Below are positions 11,677 through 24,200 of a stretch of 64,000 nucleotides of DNA, piece after piece (within the stretch, counting starts at the first letter, position 1; the number at the start of each line of letters is the position of its first letter). Source of the DNA: Dacryopinax spathularia (Eukaryota; Basidiomycota; Dacrymycetes; Dacrymycetales; Dacrymycetaceae); assembly GCA_037974965.1 (NCBI GenBank), contig JBBPFI010000002.1, positions 1,798,001 to 1,862,000 of the forward strand, written 5' to 3'. Below the pieces are notes generated by a model, which worked only from the letters and a program-made list of their open reading frames with translations, was not told the origin of the DNA and did not search any database. The translations under genes and the position numbers were made by a program.

Positions 11677-13688
11677 TTAGAGAGAGTCGAAGAGAGAACG
11701 GAACTACAGGTCGTCGTCAGGTCAGCCGAAACCAGAGTAGAGACCGACTCACGACATTGGGTCCTTGGTGCTGAGTAGGCCCGTACTCCTCAGACTCGTC
11801 AGCATCCACGTTGTTATTGTTGGCGGCATCACCGGTCGAATGATAGGAACCACTAAGGTATACGGGGTTGATAGTCTGCCACCACTTAGCTAGGAGTCCT
11901 CAGATCTAATAGGTCCTGCTCACCGGCTCCTGGTATGTGCCAACTGCACGGGTTGGAATGGGCGTGATATCCGCGTCAGCCTCGTCCTTCATCGCTCCAG
12001 AGGCATTGTACGGCGTAAACATCAGGAAGGGGCTAAGAGAGATACGGTCGTCCACACTGCCGCGATGATCATCAGCTTCTCCAGAAGTATGGTACGTGGG
12101 CGCCGTGGATGAGGAAGGTCCGGGTGGCGCGGCATCGTCCAAATCGATGTCTGACTCGGCAAGGATCGCAGCCGTGTCGAGGCGGCTCATGATGTCTGCC
12201 GCTTCCCCCTCGTTCACCTCACCCCCGTAAACGCGCAGAGAGCTGCGCTCTTCTCGAGCCTGAAGAGCCTTGATCCGGTGTGCTGCGGCCGGGGAGGGAC
12301 TGTGCGGACGGTTCTCTTTATCTTCGATACGGCGCCTTTTATGCGAAGTTGGCGTCGTAGGCGTTGTCGGCGTCCTGTTGCGGCGCAGAGACCCGTGGGT
12401 GGGAGAAGCGATAGCATTTAGTTGCTCCTGCACCGTAGCCATGGCCACAGCGGTCGCCGCAGCCGTAGCATGCGGTCCCCAAGGCAACCCGTCGCTGGTT
12501 GCCAAGAAGTACTCGACATACCAGTCTTGAACCGCGTCCTTGGGGGGAAACGAATCAGATATCGTCATCACCAGCGGACTCGGCGCGGATGTGTATGTCC
12601 ATCTGATGTTCCTATCCATTTTGGCAACGAGCGCGAGAGCAGCCTTGAATGACATGAGCCAGAGGATCATTTCGTTAAGCCTGAATCGCTTACGGCAAAG
12701 TACCTGTTGTTGACGTTGAAGGAGAAGGGTTCCGGGGTGGGACTAGACTCGATCAGGTCCGCTTTAAAGAAGCTCAGCTCCGTGTAAAGCTTTCCGCGCC
12801 CTGTGATGTGTATGTCAGCAATGGTTCCAGACCTAGGAGTGGGGACCAACCAGCAACGGCTTCTACTTTAACGAGGTCTTCCTCGAAGGTTATAATCACA
12901 AAGCCATCCGCCTTCGATGTGAAAGCATGCAGCACCTTGTTGATGGACTTGCATGCCATAGGGCTGAGAACGAGGTGAGGAAGCAGCCCGAAATCTTCAT
13001 CCATCCTGGGTTGATTAGGCGCGTCCGGCACGTCGATGAGTTCAAAGCGGTACGTGTACGAAACACCTAGCAGAACATAGCATATATGCGTCAGTTGACA
13101 CGATGCGGCTCGAAGTAAAGCTCAGGCTCACCGTGAGGCAGGGAGAACCTGACGAAAAATGCACTCTCCACACCATGCTCGTGTTCCATCCAGTCGGGAT
13201 ACTCGTCCTCGTCTTCTTCCATATCTTCGGATGGTTTATAGATGAGAATGGTGGCAGAGATTAGGCCAGCCGCTTTGAAGGGGAGCGCGTTGAAGCGCGT
13301 TTCGAGCAGCTTGATGTACAGGAACGATGAATCCTGGTCCCCTTCGGCCAGAGATACAGGGGAGGGCTGGTAGAGAATATTCGGCGAGAGACCAGGCGTA
13401 TGATACTTCATAAAGAATGACCGATGAAGGACAGCTTTTGCATGAGCAGAACGGGCCATACACCATGTCCGAAGGTGTAGCTATATGCACATCAGAAACT
13501 GTAAACGTGAACGGCCTTGCAGGCAGCGCACCTCGTCAGGCATAGTGATAATCTCCATCTCATCGCCGTACTTGCTCAAGCTCCGCAGGATCTCATACAG
13601 GTCTAATACTCAGCTGCAGATCCCGACCCCAGAAAGGAGACTAACCTCTAGCAGCGCTGGGGCTTACGGTAGCATTCAGTACGATCAT
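11677..13688 (-). CDS. rad9: Rad9-like checkpoint clamp protein (9-1-1 complex), left copy
   Basis: Rad9 is a PCNA-fold subunit of the Rad9-Hus1-Rad1 clamp that loads at damaged DNA and signals the checkpoint. Translation starts at ATG 13688 (MIVLNATVSPSAARD), with about seven introns of mostly 43-70 nt, and the chain is about 550 residues. Family marks in order: LRSLSKYGDEMEIITMPDE and RSFFMKY (first PCNA-like half), FELIDVP, LVLSPMACKSINKVL, FEEDLVKVEA and GRGKLYTELSFF (second half), VEYFLATSDG, a basic SHKRRRIEDKENR stretch, and the C-terminal tail EEYGPTQ followed by FRSLFDSL, typical of Rad9 tails. A 23-nt intron must be assumed after SFNVNN. The gene is divergent from the PIF1 helicase with about 250 bp between start codons. 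An identical second copy lies in the right arm. Confidence 0.8.
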
Positions 13689-13941
13689 GGCAGCTGATAA
13701 GCGGTGATTAAAGTAGAGGCGATGGCTGAAAGTGTGTTGTTGTCAGAGGAGAGAATGGGTATGTTTGGAAGTACAGTGAGGAGAATAATACAGAGCGGAT
13801 AAGTGGTCGTACAGGCGGAAGTTCTAGCAGGGCGAGAATGTGTCCCGCACGCCCAGGTTGAACGCCCTGACGTCGACTCTGCTGATCCCTACTGCATGTC
13901 TCCTGCTGTCTGCAACGTTCACCTCGACGCACCACCTTGCT
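13689..13941. promoter_or_regulatory. Shared divergent promoter of the Rad9-like and PIF1 genes (left)
   Basis: The 253 bp between the two start codons carries no other gene. Its inverse (25661-25913) serves the right-arm copies and appears unchanged. Co-expression of clamp and helicase is an inference from the layout. A helicase start further upstream would shrink this region. Confidence 0.45.
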
Positions 13942-15958
13942 ATGAACTACTACGGAATACCGCTGCAAAAGCGCGAGAAGCATCTCAAAACTCAGGCGGA
14001 CTGCCGGGTGGAATTCATGAGACGCATGATGTCTCGTGTGGCACGTCATTCGTACGCACCTCTCAACCCGACCCCAGCAGTAACCTGGACGCCTGGATCT
14101 GCCCTGGACGAGGCTCCTCCTAGGGGGGAACCGGATACCCCGCTCTTGCAGGTTGACTTCCATTCGCCAGACCAGACAATAAACGATGAAAGCATCTGTC
14201 TGGGGTATGAGCAGAAATACTTAGTCGGCCGCGCAAGGGAGGGGCGCAGTTTCTTCTTCAGTGGAGCAGCAGGTGTGCCGCCTACTATTCGAAGGGATAC
14301 TGGGTTATTGATTACTCTTGCAGGCACCGGAAAGACAGTTGCGCTACTTGCCATCATCAAAGCGCTAGAAGAGATCCACCCTCGCAGCGCAATCGGAGTC
14401 TGCGCAACGACCGGACTTGCTGCTTCTCACATTGGGGGTACTACTCTCCACTCGTGGGCCGGTATCGGGCTAGGAGAGGGATCAGCGGCGGATATGGCGG
14501 CGGCTATTCGTAGCTCTCCGAAGGCACTGGAGCGCTGCTTGACCAACGAAGTCTTGATCATTGAGGAAAGTAAGCGGCTTGCTTTCGCTTCTTGAATCGC
14601 CTCATAGAAAACAGTCGGCTTGGCACACGGCGAACTACTCGATACCTTCTTCGAAGCGTTCGCCATGGTCCGCGACAATCAAAGGCCCTTTGGTGGCGTA
14701 CAGGTGAGTTGCTGGAACTCGTTCAAGCAATGCCTGACGACCGGTAGTTGATCGTATGCGGTGACTTCCTCCAACTCCCTCCTGTTCACCGCGCCCTTGA
14801 CACCAGCCGAACGAAATTTGCTTTCGAGGCGTCCTGCTGGTCTGGCCTGGATGAGGCTTGGTGTCTGAAGACTGTCTACCGCCAAAGTGACCCGGGTATG
14901 TTCATCTATGCGGATAGCGCAGACAGTTGACTCACGTCGGGCAGTGTTCATTCAGATGCTGGAGGAGATGCGGCAAGCTGAGCTATCTGACCACAGCATA
15001 CGGCGATTTCAGGAGCTAGCAGAGCCGATCCAGTGCTCCGCTGGAGTAGAACCAACAGAATTGTGGGTCGCAATCAAAACCAGTCTGGCTTCTCATTTAC
15101 GTGGTCGGACAGATTTGCAACACGCGCAGAGGCTTATGTAGCGAATATGGCTCATCTGGAGCTTCTCGACGGTCCCGAATTCGTCTACAAGGCAGTCGAC
15201 CACCCCTCACCCACCTGTCTGATTGAAGCAGCCGCAGCGCTTGCGGATCTCACAGTGCCTGGCGACCTCAGATTGCGGGTGGGCGCGCAGATCATGCTAC
15301 TTCGGAACCAACAAGGCGATCCCTTTCTTGCGAATGGAAGTGCTGGTCGTGTTCTCGGTTTCGCATCCAGGATAGCATGGATCAGAGCCGGTCAAAACTT
15401 TGCAAACTGCACAAGCGCGTCGGCGCTGCACACCCGTACTGAAAGGCTCTTTCCGGTTGTGGAATTCCCTAAAACCTCTACTCGAGACGCATATCAGATG
15501 CTGCTGGTGCCGCAAAGGATTGACCTTAAGGCCAACGGTGATGTCATTGCAAGTCGTACGCAGGCAAGTTCGCTCGCCAAAGGAATTCCTACCCTGGCTC
15601 ATAAGCTTCTGCGCAGCTTCCGTGCGCTCTGGGCTACGCAATGTCCATTCATAAAGCTCAGGGGACGACCGCGGACACGGCCAAAGTGGATCTAAGGCGC
15701 GTCTGGGGCCTGGGTAATGAGATTCTTTAAGAGCCGAGGCTCCTATGGTAACCGTTGATAGGTCACGCTTACTCTGGCTCTGCGCGCGTGCGAACGAGAC
15801 GGGGTCTGCAGCTGCTTAATTTCGATCCAGGCAAAGTGAGTATTCAGGCACCTCACCAGCTGCCGTGCTCTGACCACGAATCTGAGATTAAAGCGTCTTC
15901 TACCGTCAAGCGGTACTACAAGACGGTGCGCAGCATTCCTGCTGAGCATTCAGCATAG
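13942..15958 (+). CDS. PIF1-family DNA helicase, complete left copy
   Basis: A superfamily 1B 5'-3' helicase of about 560 residues. The first in-frame ATG is at 13942 (MNYYGIPLQ); an upstream exon is possible. Motifs after splicing: YEQKYLVGRAREG (Q-like), Walker A GAAGTGKT (created across a 51-nt intron), ATTGLAASHIGGTTLHSWAG (Ia), VLIIEE (II, with Glu replacing the usual Asp), LIVCGDFLQLPP (III), KTVYRQSDP (IV), LRVGAQIMLLRNQ and LANGSAGRV (V region), SIHKAQGTT, and GHAYSGSARVRTRRGL (VI, with the arginine finger). About seven introns are short, and the one near 15563 appears to be of GC-AG type (donor AG|GCAAGT). No Rep/Helitron domain is attached, so this resembles the host-type PIF1 lineage rather than a Helitron RepHel protein. 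The gene crosses the inner edge of the inverted repeat at 14542. Confidence 0.85.
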
Positions 15959-16446
15959 GACGTCGTAAGTGCGCTGGGTGTGTTTCTGTCGCGGTAAGTA
16001 TGGGTATGTTTGTCGTTCATGCTAGCACAATGTATATTACAGCCAATTACTTCTGCTCGGGTCAATAAGCCACTGCCTTCTTTTCCCTGGCCAGCCCATT
16101 CGCAGCTCTTGCGACGGACGTCCCCTCCCTTGCCGTGACAGATACGGTAACCATGCGCTCTGAGAGAGACCTTGTACCTACCAAGAAGTTAGCTTGGCTG
16201 CTTCAGCACAGATGAGCGGTAGCACTTGCGAGCAGCATCATTCCCTCCATTGACAGTCGATCATGCGAGCTCCCAGCGGATGCTTAGGATCATATGCTCA
16301 GGTGTGGCGCTCACCGCGCCTTTGATGCCGACTATCTCCCTGAAGCGGGACTCGTCACTATCCCGGAACGCCCCTTTGTCCTGTAATCCGCTTTGGCCTC
16401 TGAGGGCTTCTCCAGGGTGGTGGAAAGCACGGGTCACTCGGTATAC
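15959..16446. other. Interval after the helicase; nothing recognised
   Basis: No domain-bearing frame, repeat or RNA gene is seen. It separates the helicase stop from the small minus-strand gene. Confidence 0.4.
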
Positions 16447-16825
16447 TTACCCATTGGTCTTCAGGCTGAATACACTGGGGAAAGGGTGTTGAGCATTGGC
16501 GCCTGAGCTGGCGTCCGGGGCGGAGATTGGTGCAATGGTTGGGTTGAAATGTGCATTGCTAGAGGCTGGAAGGAGGGTGAGTGCCAATGGCCAAATGGAA
16601 CAGCATAGAACTGACAGGCGTTTCAGAGTCGGATGTCGCATGCGCAAGATCCTAGCATCGATGCGGCCTGTATCGTAGACATAACGCGACAACGTGTCCC
16701 CCTTCATCCAGCCCATCCATCCAATGTCGTGTGCTGAAGAGCGTTCTTCGTAGTCACGCAGCTCGTAAAAATCCTCATAGATTCTCACAGAATGGAGTTC
16801 ATTTGCAGCATCATGAGTAAACATC
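16447..16825 (-). CDS. Small hypothetical protein, about 125 residues
   Basis: A single open frame from the ATG near 16825 (MFTHDAANELHSVRIYEDF). The chain is moderately acidic at first, with YEDFYELRDYEERSS, then IGWMGWMKGDTLSRY and a Leu-rich helix. No family is recognised. The centre (16533-16792) has a diverged, stop-containing inverted copy at 29046-29303, which shows that the sequence existed in at least two places. The left frame stays open while the other decayed, mild support for coding. Confidence 0.35.
16533..16792 (+). repeat. Older dispersed repeat X, left copy
   Basis: It matches the reverse complement of 29046-29303 over about 240 bp, at roughly 90% by eye with small indels. 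It is therefore older than the 4-kb arms. On the right it directly abuts the outer edge of the arm; here it lies about 600 bp after the helicase in the same relative orientation. Confidence 0.85.
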
Positions 16826-17206
16826 CTGCTGGATGGCAAAGGGGAAAGAAAAGGTGCGAGAAACCCGTCTCACTGCCGATGGCGCTTACGGGACAATGCT
16901 GAACAGATAAACCCCGCCTATCTCCACACACTACAATCATGGAAGCCACCGGAGCCCATAGTCACACACGCCTTGTATGCCTCCTTCTGGTCACGTCTGG
17001 AATGGGAGCACAATGGACTGATGTGGCGAGGGAGGTATCTTTGCCGCTTCCGGAAGCCACCGGCCTCGTGTGAGCCACTCAGCGGACCCTGCCACTGGCC
17101 GTGTCCTTGTCGTCCTTTAAACGGCCGTCACATTGAGTCAGCGCTTCCACTCACTCACATCCTCGATTCTCTCGCACATTGCAACACAACATCTGCTTTA
17201 GAGGTT

Positions 17207-18537
17207 ATGCCGTTCGATTATGCTGCCTTTCGCACCCTCCTGTCCGTCAACGATATATCGGTGAGCACCACTTGTTACCTCCACCTGCCGCGACTCATCC
17301 CATACAGACGATGCAAGCGCAACTCGAGGCTATGCTGCAGCTGCCCGCCTTTGCTGGAAGCCAATGGGACCGAATGTATAACGGCCTGATTCATCCCTGC
17401 CTGGTCGAAAAGCAGTCGTATGTTTTCTCCTTGGTGCTGTATTGGTATAAGCGGCTGACGCGCAACCTGAAGGGGCTTCGAGGTAAACCATTATAGGCTG
17501 GTTCCCGCCTCGGCACATCCGGACGGTCTGGAGTATCCCCAAATTCCCGACATTCGACTTGTGTGCGTGAGGTTGGATCTGGAGGGCTCCCGGCATGTCA
17601 TTGCCGATGCGTGCAACGCACTCCGTGAGTACAGTGCTCTAGTTTGCATGGTGTCCCTGATATTTATGAAGTGCAATTCATACGACATAAACTTGGCGCG
17701 GGCGGCGTAAACGAGACGTATGCTACGCTCATTCTCACCTACGGATGGATGGAGATTCTGTTCGGTCCGCAGGGAACCCCCGTCGTTCTCTCGTCTGTTG
17801 CTGTGTCGGGAACCTGCGCTGAAATGCCGACTGCTGGTCTTCTCGAATCCCTGGCCGGATGTAACCTGCCGGGTCCTTGGAAGACGAGGGGATGGTGCAA
17901 GCGTGTTGTCCAGGAAGAGCATCTGCAAGCCCTGCAGGAGCTGATGTCCGATGTCCAGTATGAGGGAATGAGGGAGTTCGAGAGGCTTGCGCGCGCCCGG
18001 GGTGAGATTGGCGATGAGCGTCCCGATCCTAAGGACCAAGCGGGCATTCTGAATTGCGCGGAGAGACCGTTCATTATATGGTACGCCTCTCCTTCACACA
18101 GGTTCTACCTACTAACTCACCAAATCAGGCTATTCGTTATGAGTCGTAGGGTTCTGGTATCGGAAGCACGGCGCGGCTTGGATATCAAGGTCGTCACTAT
18201 CCGGAAGAAGTCCGTCCCCTACATCCTCGCCGCCCTCCGCCAGAGCATGCAGAACTCCACGGGTCCTGTGCTGGTGCAGCTGGCTAACACGCTCCTTCAA
18301 GACGGCATAGGCAAACTCTGCCTCGTCGCTCCTTGTTGGAGATGCAGGCTTGCGATTTCGTATGCGGACGACGCGCAGGTCGTGACCCTGCACATCGAGT
18401 ATCAAGACCGCAATGGTTGGCATCTGCTCACGAAGCTTGTGTGGACCATTCCATTCCTATATGACTTTTTCAGCCAGCCTGAACCTCCGCGTAATCTCAT
18501 TACCTCGCAAGGCGAGCCCGTCCAGGATGATCACTAG
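17207..18537 (+). CDS. Unrecognised protein, about 375 residues, loop gene A
   Basis: ATG at 17207 (MPFDYAAFRTLLSVNDIS). Four introns of 47-52 nt give one continuous frame: NDIS to TMQAQLEAML, VLYW to LVPASAHPDG (donor GTATAAG), NALL to QFIRHKLGAG (donor GTGAGT) and FIIW to LFVMSRRVL. All junctions have good GT-AG signals, which supports a real gene. The fold is probably mixed, with an N-terminal helix-rich part, a beta-like GWMEILFGPQGTPVVLSS stretch and a C-terminal part with CLVAPCWRCRL. No family is recognised. It lies in the spacer between the inverted-repeat arms, downstream of the helicase on the same strand. Confidence 0.6.
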
Positions 18538-18824
18538 CCGTAGCAAGCGTAGGTAGCTGCCATGTTGCTGAAGTACCCCTGTTTCTATGCTCGCACAATG
18601 TGATGGCATGTGGTGATGAAAGCCGATTTTCAAGCTCGTCATAGCGCGCGCATTCGCGAGAGGGTGAACGTATGTGATTCGCACAATGAGTTAAGGTGTT
18701 GCTATGTACAGAAGCCTAGAGCTTAGAGCAAATCTACGGCTAAGCATAAGACCGTCGTCAAGACATGTCTAGGTTGCTCTCGTTGTTGGAAAGAATTGCG
18801 CACTGAAGACAAGCATAACCCTCC

Positions 18825-20874
18825 TCAACAACCTAGACGCAGCGCAGCAGCGCGTCGCGCAGTTATGTCCAGCCTATCGTTGATCATGAGAAGCACGTCA
18901 TTTTCTATTTCGGCTGCAAGGGCGGAGGCGTCGGGATGGTATAACTTGAAACGCCATCGGCCTTGGTCGGAGTTCAGAAGAGCCACGCTATCTTCCGCCT
19001 TATCGCTGTAGCGGAAGACGTAGCGTTCAGCTGGTGTCTCTTCCTCCTCTTCCAGGACACGCAATGCGATGTAGCGACTCCCCCTCGGTGTGAGAAGGTC
19101 AGCCACCCAGATCGATACGTAACTTTCGACGTGAGCGCTGATCAGGGTGAAAGGGTGCGATACGCCAAATGAGAGAACAGCTTCCCAGGCAGGTCCAGGT
19201 CGACTGTAAAACTCGGCCTTATACAGAGCAATCTGCTCTGGCTCACTGCATTCCGAAGGAAGACATGTCACCCGCTGAGGGGAAATCACTGGAGCTTCCC
19301 GAATGAGTCCACCGGCTGCCGTACGAGCGCGAACATGCTGCGGCAGACGAAAATTAGCATTGCCCGCGTCATAACGTGTACATTGTATACTTACGAGGGC
19401 TTGTTCTTTCGTGGGGATATGGCTTCCATATTGTTCTAGCATCCAGGAAGGGATATGGATAATTGGTGCAGCTTCGCGGTTCGTGGAGCAGATATCACAG
19501 CTGACCACGAACCAGAGACGCGACTCCTTCTGCCCCACCAGCAACGTACAGCCGGACGTAGCCCCGGTTGCGAGCACGTGAAGGGAGTCACAATGACGGA
19601 GCAGATCAGATTCTTTCTCTGTCACTGCGAGCTCCCAGTTGCCGACGCAAGGCCTCGGTTTCTTCCGATACATTGCCGGAACAGGCGGCAGAACAGCGAT
19701 CCGTATCTTGCTTGTCTGGCTGCCGATGTCGTGTACGAGGACGAGCAGAAGATCCGGCTCCGGCCCGAAACAGATCGCAGAGACTGTTTCCTGCTCAGGA
19801 GTTGGCAGGGTAGCCCAAGGGCACGGTTCCCCGTAACCCTCGATGTCTACTTGACAGTAAAGGATGTAATCGCGTTGGCGGCGAATGGCGAGAACCATGC
19901 CAATCTCGGGATGATCCAGGACGACAGCGTCGTGAGGTATTCCACCGATCTGGCATTGTGCTTCTGGCTGGACGCGATCGGCGGTCGAATATGTCTCCTC
20001 TCTGCGCGCCTTGTGGACTGCAAGATTGTTGATGGAGCCGATATCAAAGACTCTGACACCGTCCCACTCATTATTTAGCAAAAATAATGAGAGGGAGGGC
20101 GCGGCGAATATTCCATAGACAGAGCCATGCTATCATATGTCCATCAATTTACGCTCTAGAAACGAGAGAGGTGTCACGCACATAGGTATCAAGGGCTACG
20201 TCGACCTCCCTCTGATCCGCCAAATTTCGTACATGGACGCGAGGCAGCCCATCCTTCTCAGCGAAACAAGCCCATGGACCCCCCCACGCGACCGGACGAG
20301 CGGACCTCTCGATCTCGATGTGACGAGGATCGGAAAATGCTGAGAATGAGACGAAAAATGTCTGTCTTGTCGTATTCCTCGCCACCGGCATATCGCCAGA
20401 CAACGTAAGAAGCGTAGATAGGTCGTCTCGGAACCAAGACACCAAAATGTCCACCTGATCCGACGACGACTGCCGGATCTGAGGCGTTCCATCCAGACCG
20501 AGTCGACCACTGCTTCCATGGGCGAGGAAGGGCGGCGTCCACTTGTACAAGCCTGGTGCGGCGCGCGGGGCGTTGGGGAATGAGCCTTTGTAGCTTTGAT
20601 GGACCACTGTTATATATCCGAGCTGATCGATGGAGATGGTCCATGGTCCTTTGACCGCAGCCCATGCGATGCAAGATTGAAAGCCGGGGACGAGGACTCG
20701 CTCAACAGAACGGTACGTATAGAGCTTGTCTGGGGACCGTGTGATGGGAGCACGGGCTCGTGTGTCGAAGGGCGTGCTGCCTCCCAGTCCGACGTTGGAC
20801 GCTCTTTCCTCGTATAGCGGCGACCAGTCGGCCATAGTAGCGGAATAGCGGTCCCCAATAAACATGTTGGCCAT
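18825..20874 (-). CDS. Unrecognised protein, about 665 residues, loop gene B
   Basis: ATG at 20874 (MANMFIGDRYSATMADW). One 52-nt intron at 20130-20181 (donor GTGCGT, acceptor GATAG) joins VDVALDTY to HGSVYGIFAAPSL, giving one long frame to 18825. The chain has repeated short beta-strand-like blocks such as WTISIDQLGYITVVHQ, MVLAIRRQRDYILYCQV and DLLLVLVHDI, and LWFVVSCDIC, which suggests a beta-propeller-like fold without clear WD40 repeats. This is inference only. It is convergent with loop gene A, with about 290 bp between stops. Confidence 0.6.
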
Positions 20875-21279
20875 GTTAGATATAAGATGAAGAGAGGATC
20901 GGTTGATGCAGTATGTAGCGGTTCTGGCAAGAGGGAACTTCTATTAGTACGTATCCAGGCCAGCAGGCCTCTTCACCCCCTCACAGCCAGCCAGCCCTCT
21001 GCGACCACACGAAGCGCCTCAGCTGAGGCTGCATGTGTCACCGCATCTTGATCATGTGGAACCAGCCTTACTAACCGACGGAAACAAAAGAATGGTGCCT
21101 CGTGCATCCTCAAACAAGCCGTTTCTGGTAATCCGCCCGAAAAGGTATTCTTCTGCCGACCATCAGGTTCTCAACCGTCCGTACCATATATGTACGATAC
21201 TTTCCAGAACACGGGTACTTTGGTCTGATGGTAGTACTAGAACGAGACCGCTTCGTAGGCACTGGCTTGAACCTCTGCA

Positions 21280-24200
21280 ATGACAGGGGGCGTCGAAGGA
21301 GGAGGCGCCCATGCCCCGCCCGTGTCCTGCCACTCTCCCCGCACTATGGCAGCCGTCCAAACCGCCGTGAAGTATCGCTTACCGGTATATCTCGAAGAGA
21401 TGCTTGTGAAGGTGGCCACCTATCTGAATCTTCAGCTGCGACGTAACAAGAAGTACCTGAGGACGGTTCTGACTCAACTCGAGCACTGGTCAAAACTTCT
21501 GGTGCGTACGCCTCCACCACTCTGCAGAGTAAATGGCTTGATAACGAACCCTACAGAATCCACTGATCAAGCTCTACTTCTTCCTTGACCTTGCCGACGA
21601 ACATCCCATTCCACTAAAGGAACGGATTCTTGACGTCTTGAAAACATGGCAATGGCTGCATGACGCCGGGTTAGCCTCTGAGCTTGCTTCTCAAGACAGA
21701 CTTCTCGCCATTAACTTATTGCCCTCTGAGTACTTCGTCTCCTTCCCAGCCTTAGCAGGAGTCGTGCAGCGCGGGTCCCCTCGTCCGAATGGAATGATCA
21801 CATCGGACGGTTTTTTGAATTTGAAAGCCACCTCGAAAGAGAAACCCGTCCAAATCGCGTTGAACTGGGACGAACGGTTGCGTTACGCATTCGCACATGC
21901 AACCAAATCTCTCATAGATCTCCTCGGCCATGGTCCAGACCTTCGAGCTGATGGTTCCGGCAACAGAGCGAAGGCACATGTCGCCGTCGTGCGAGAATTA
22001 TGGGTACGCGTCCCAGCTCCTCTTTCTGTCCTTTTGACCAGGTCCTTCCAACGAGTCCTCTAGGATATTATTTGGAACGCTGCGATGGCTCTGAGAATCC
22101 GACCTCTTCCGGGAATTTTGCGGACGCGGTTGCTCAGTGACATGCTGTACGCGAGAGATACTATCTTCGCCTGCGGTTTCAAGCCCAAGGTGACCGCCTT
22201 GCATGCTTCCTGCGCACCAGACAGCTTTCGTAATTACGCTCTGGGGCGCGAAGCTTGGATTTGGATCAACGCTCCGACCGATGCAAGGAAGAAAGGCAGG
22301 GACCAAGATTGGTGGCAAAATACTGGCATACCTCGACAGAGCTTCGTCCAGATGCATTTGAGTGTGGAGTACGGCAATCAGCTTGTGCGGTCCATAATCC
22401 CGGACACCAAGTGGTCGCAGGACGCCAGTAGAGAAAGCGTCGGTTTCTATATCCTTTATACCACAGACGCCTGGGTGAGTGATTATCACCTTTGTCGTGC
22501 TAATGGTCGCCGACGGGTTTTCACGCCGCGACAGATACAGTTCCTTCTTGAGCATTATGTTGCCTATTCTGAAATCAGTACGACGATGGTCGAGAACCTG
22601 ATCACTCTTCTAAAGCAATTGAACGATCTCGTGGGCTCCGACGAACTACTGTCACTTGCTATACCCGGTGCAATTCTTCCTTTACAACGCTTGCCTCTCG
22701 CCCTTGTTTTACGTTGTGATCCGGCCGAAACTCTTCGACCGCGCGGCGTTCAGTTCATGAAATTCAAGCATTGGCAAGACCGATTGTCACCGATGCTCAC
22801 ACCTCCGAGACGAGAGACGGCAACAGAGCGCAGAGACCGTGTAGTAATGGCGTGCCGGTTGCTCGTAAGTGCCTGGCTCGTCTTGGATAGTCCCTTTCTT
22901 AAGTGATACAGGGCCTGTTCTATGCGTGCTTCGAATCGCAAGTATTTGATATGATTCCCGGGGCTTTTCATGCCGATGTGCTTAAGCTCCTGCATGAAGC
23001 CCATGCTCTGGCAAAGCGAGGCCACGTGCGAATACGAGAACACCTCCCGAATCCGACGTGTGTGCCCTGGTGTCATCGTCAGCAGCATAAGACTGCCATG
23101 GGCATAGCAGATACTCAACTGAGACGGAAGACGGAGAGTTATCTCGCTAAGGCTGCCTCAATATTGGATCCTCTTCGCTCCATATCAGCTGGCAACCCTG
23201 CCCGGGAGGGCGTGGACAGCGTAGCAGTCGCATGTCGCGCTCAGCTCCCTCCATCGATCGACCTGCTGAACGCTTGGTCGTCTGACCATTCTGATCCTCC
23301 CAGAGGTAGTGGCAACGGCGCTTTCGAGCCACCAGGAGCTGATCTTTTAGTGGATTCTGGAGAGGAACCACAGATGCTCCTTCCTAACGCTGCTGTGAGC
23401 GAGACTAGCTTGAGGCAGGGAGATGCGAAGCCGGTGCTCCCCGAGTCAACAGAGGAAGACATGCCTCAGGACCCAGATCCGACTGTACCTTTATTAGCAT
23501 CACAAACCAAACGGCGTCGCACGCAGCAAGAGGATACGGATGATTCAAGACTGGATTCAGATGGGACGAGCGAAGAGGACGAGCGAAACGAAGGAGAAGC
23601 TTTGCAAAGGTCAGAAGACGTTGGAGGTGGACAACCAGATGCATCACGACACCCGGTCAGATCGTCTGATCAAGTTCAACGTCCGCTGTCGCCTCTTGCT
23701 ACTCCAAACGTTGGGGACCTCTCGCCAAATCCGTCCAACAGCTCACTTCCCCCCGTCCCTGATATCGGCGGCCCACCCCTCACGGGCATGGAAAGGCCGG
23801 CCGAAGTACCCTCCGATCAGGCGACGACCGACAAAACATGGATCTACGATGAAACTGAGATGACGGATGACGAAACTCTAAATCTTCCGGTCGACGAGCT
23901 CAGCGATTGGTCTCCCAATGGAGAGCATTCGCAGGTGTCCCTGCGCAACGCCGCTATCGCTCAGAAGGGCTGGATCAGCATTCACGAAGATTGTCGCAGA
24001 GCGGATAATCCTTACTACAAGGGCACGGAAGCGACCGACTTCGTACCCCGCGTATGGTTTGCCCAAACGGAGCGCGCCCTTCAAAAATATGAAAAAAACG
24101 TGGTTGGTTCAAAGATTATGCCTAAGTATTATCCCTGGTGGAAACTTAACCGGGCCCGCATTCGCCGTGCGGGCGTCGTCATAACCCGCTTCCGCCCTAG

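Larger units (their letters stand above)
10442..14542 (+). repeat. Left arm of a 4-kb inverted repeat
   Basis: This arm is the reverse complement of 25060-29042. The outer edge is at TCCTTGGCTTAA and the inner edge at GCGCTGCTTGA, after which the two copies diverge at once. Over the coding parts I found only two substitutions (Pro/Leu and Gly/Arg in the helicase). Most of the roughly 118-bp length difference lies in the G-rich minisatellite. The arm holds the minisatellite, a Rad9-like gene on the minus strand and the 5' part of a PIF1 helicase on the plus strand. Near identity points to a recent copy or to ongoing gene conversion. Confidence 0.95.

Noticed and set aside
13942-15958. Helitron origin for the helicase
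   Set aside because: No Rep nuclease domain, no Helitron end hairpin and no long fused protein; motifs match stand-alone PIF1.
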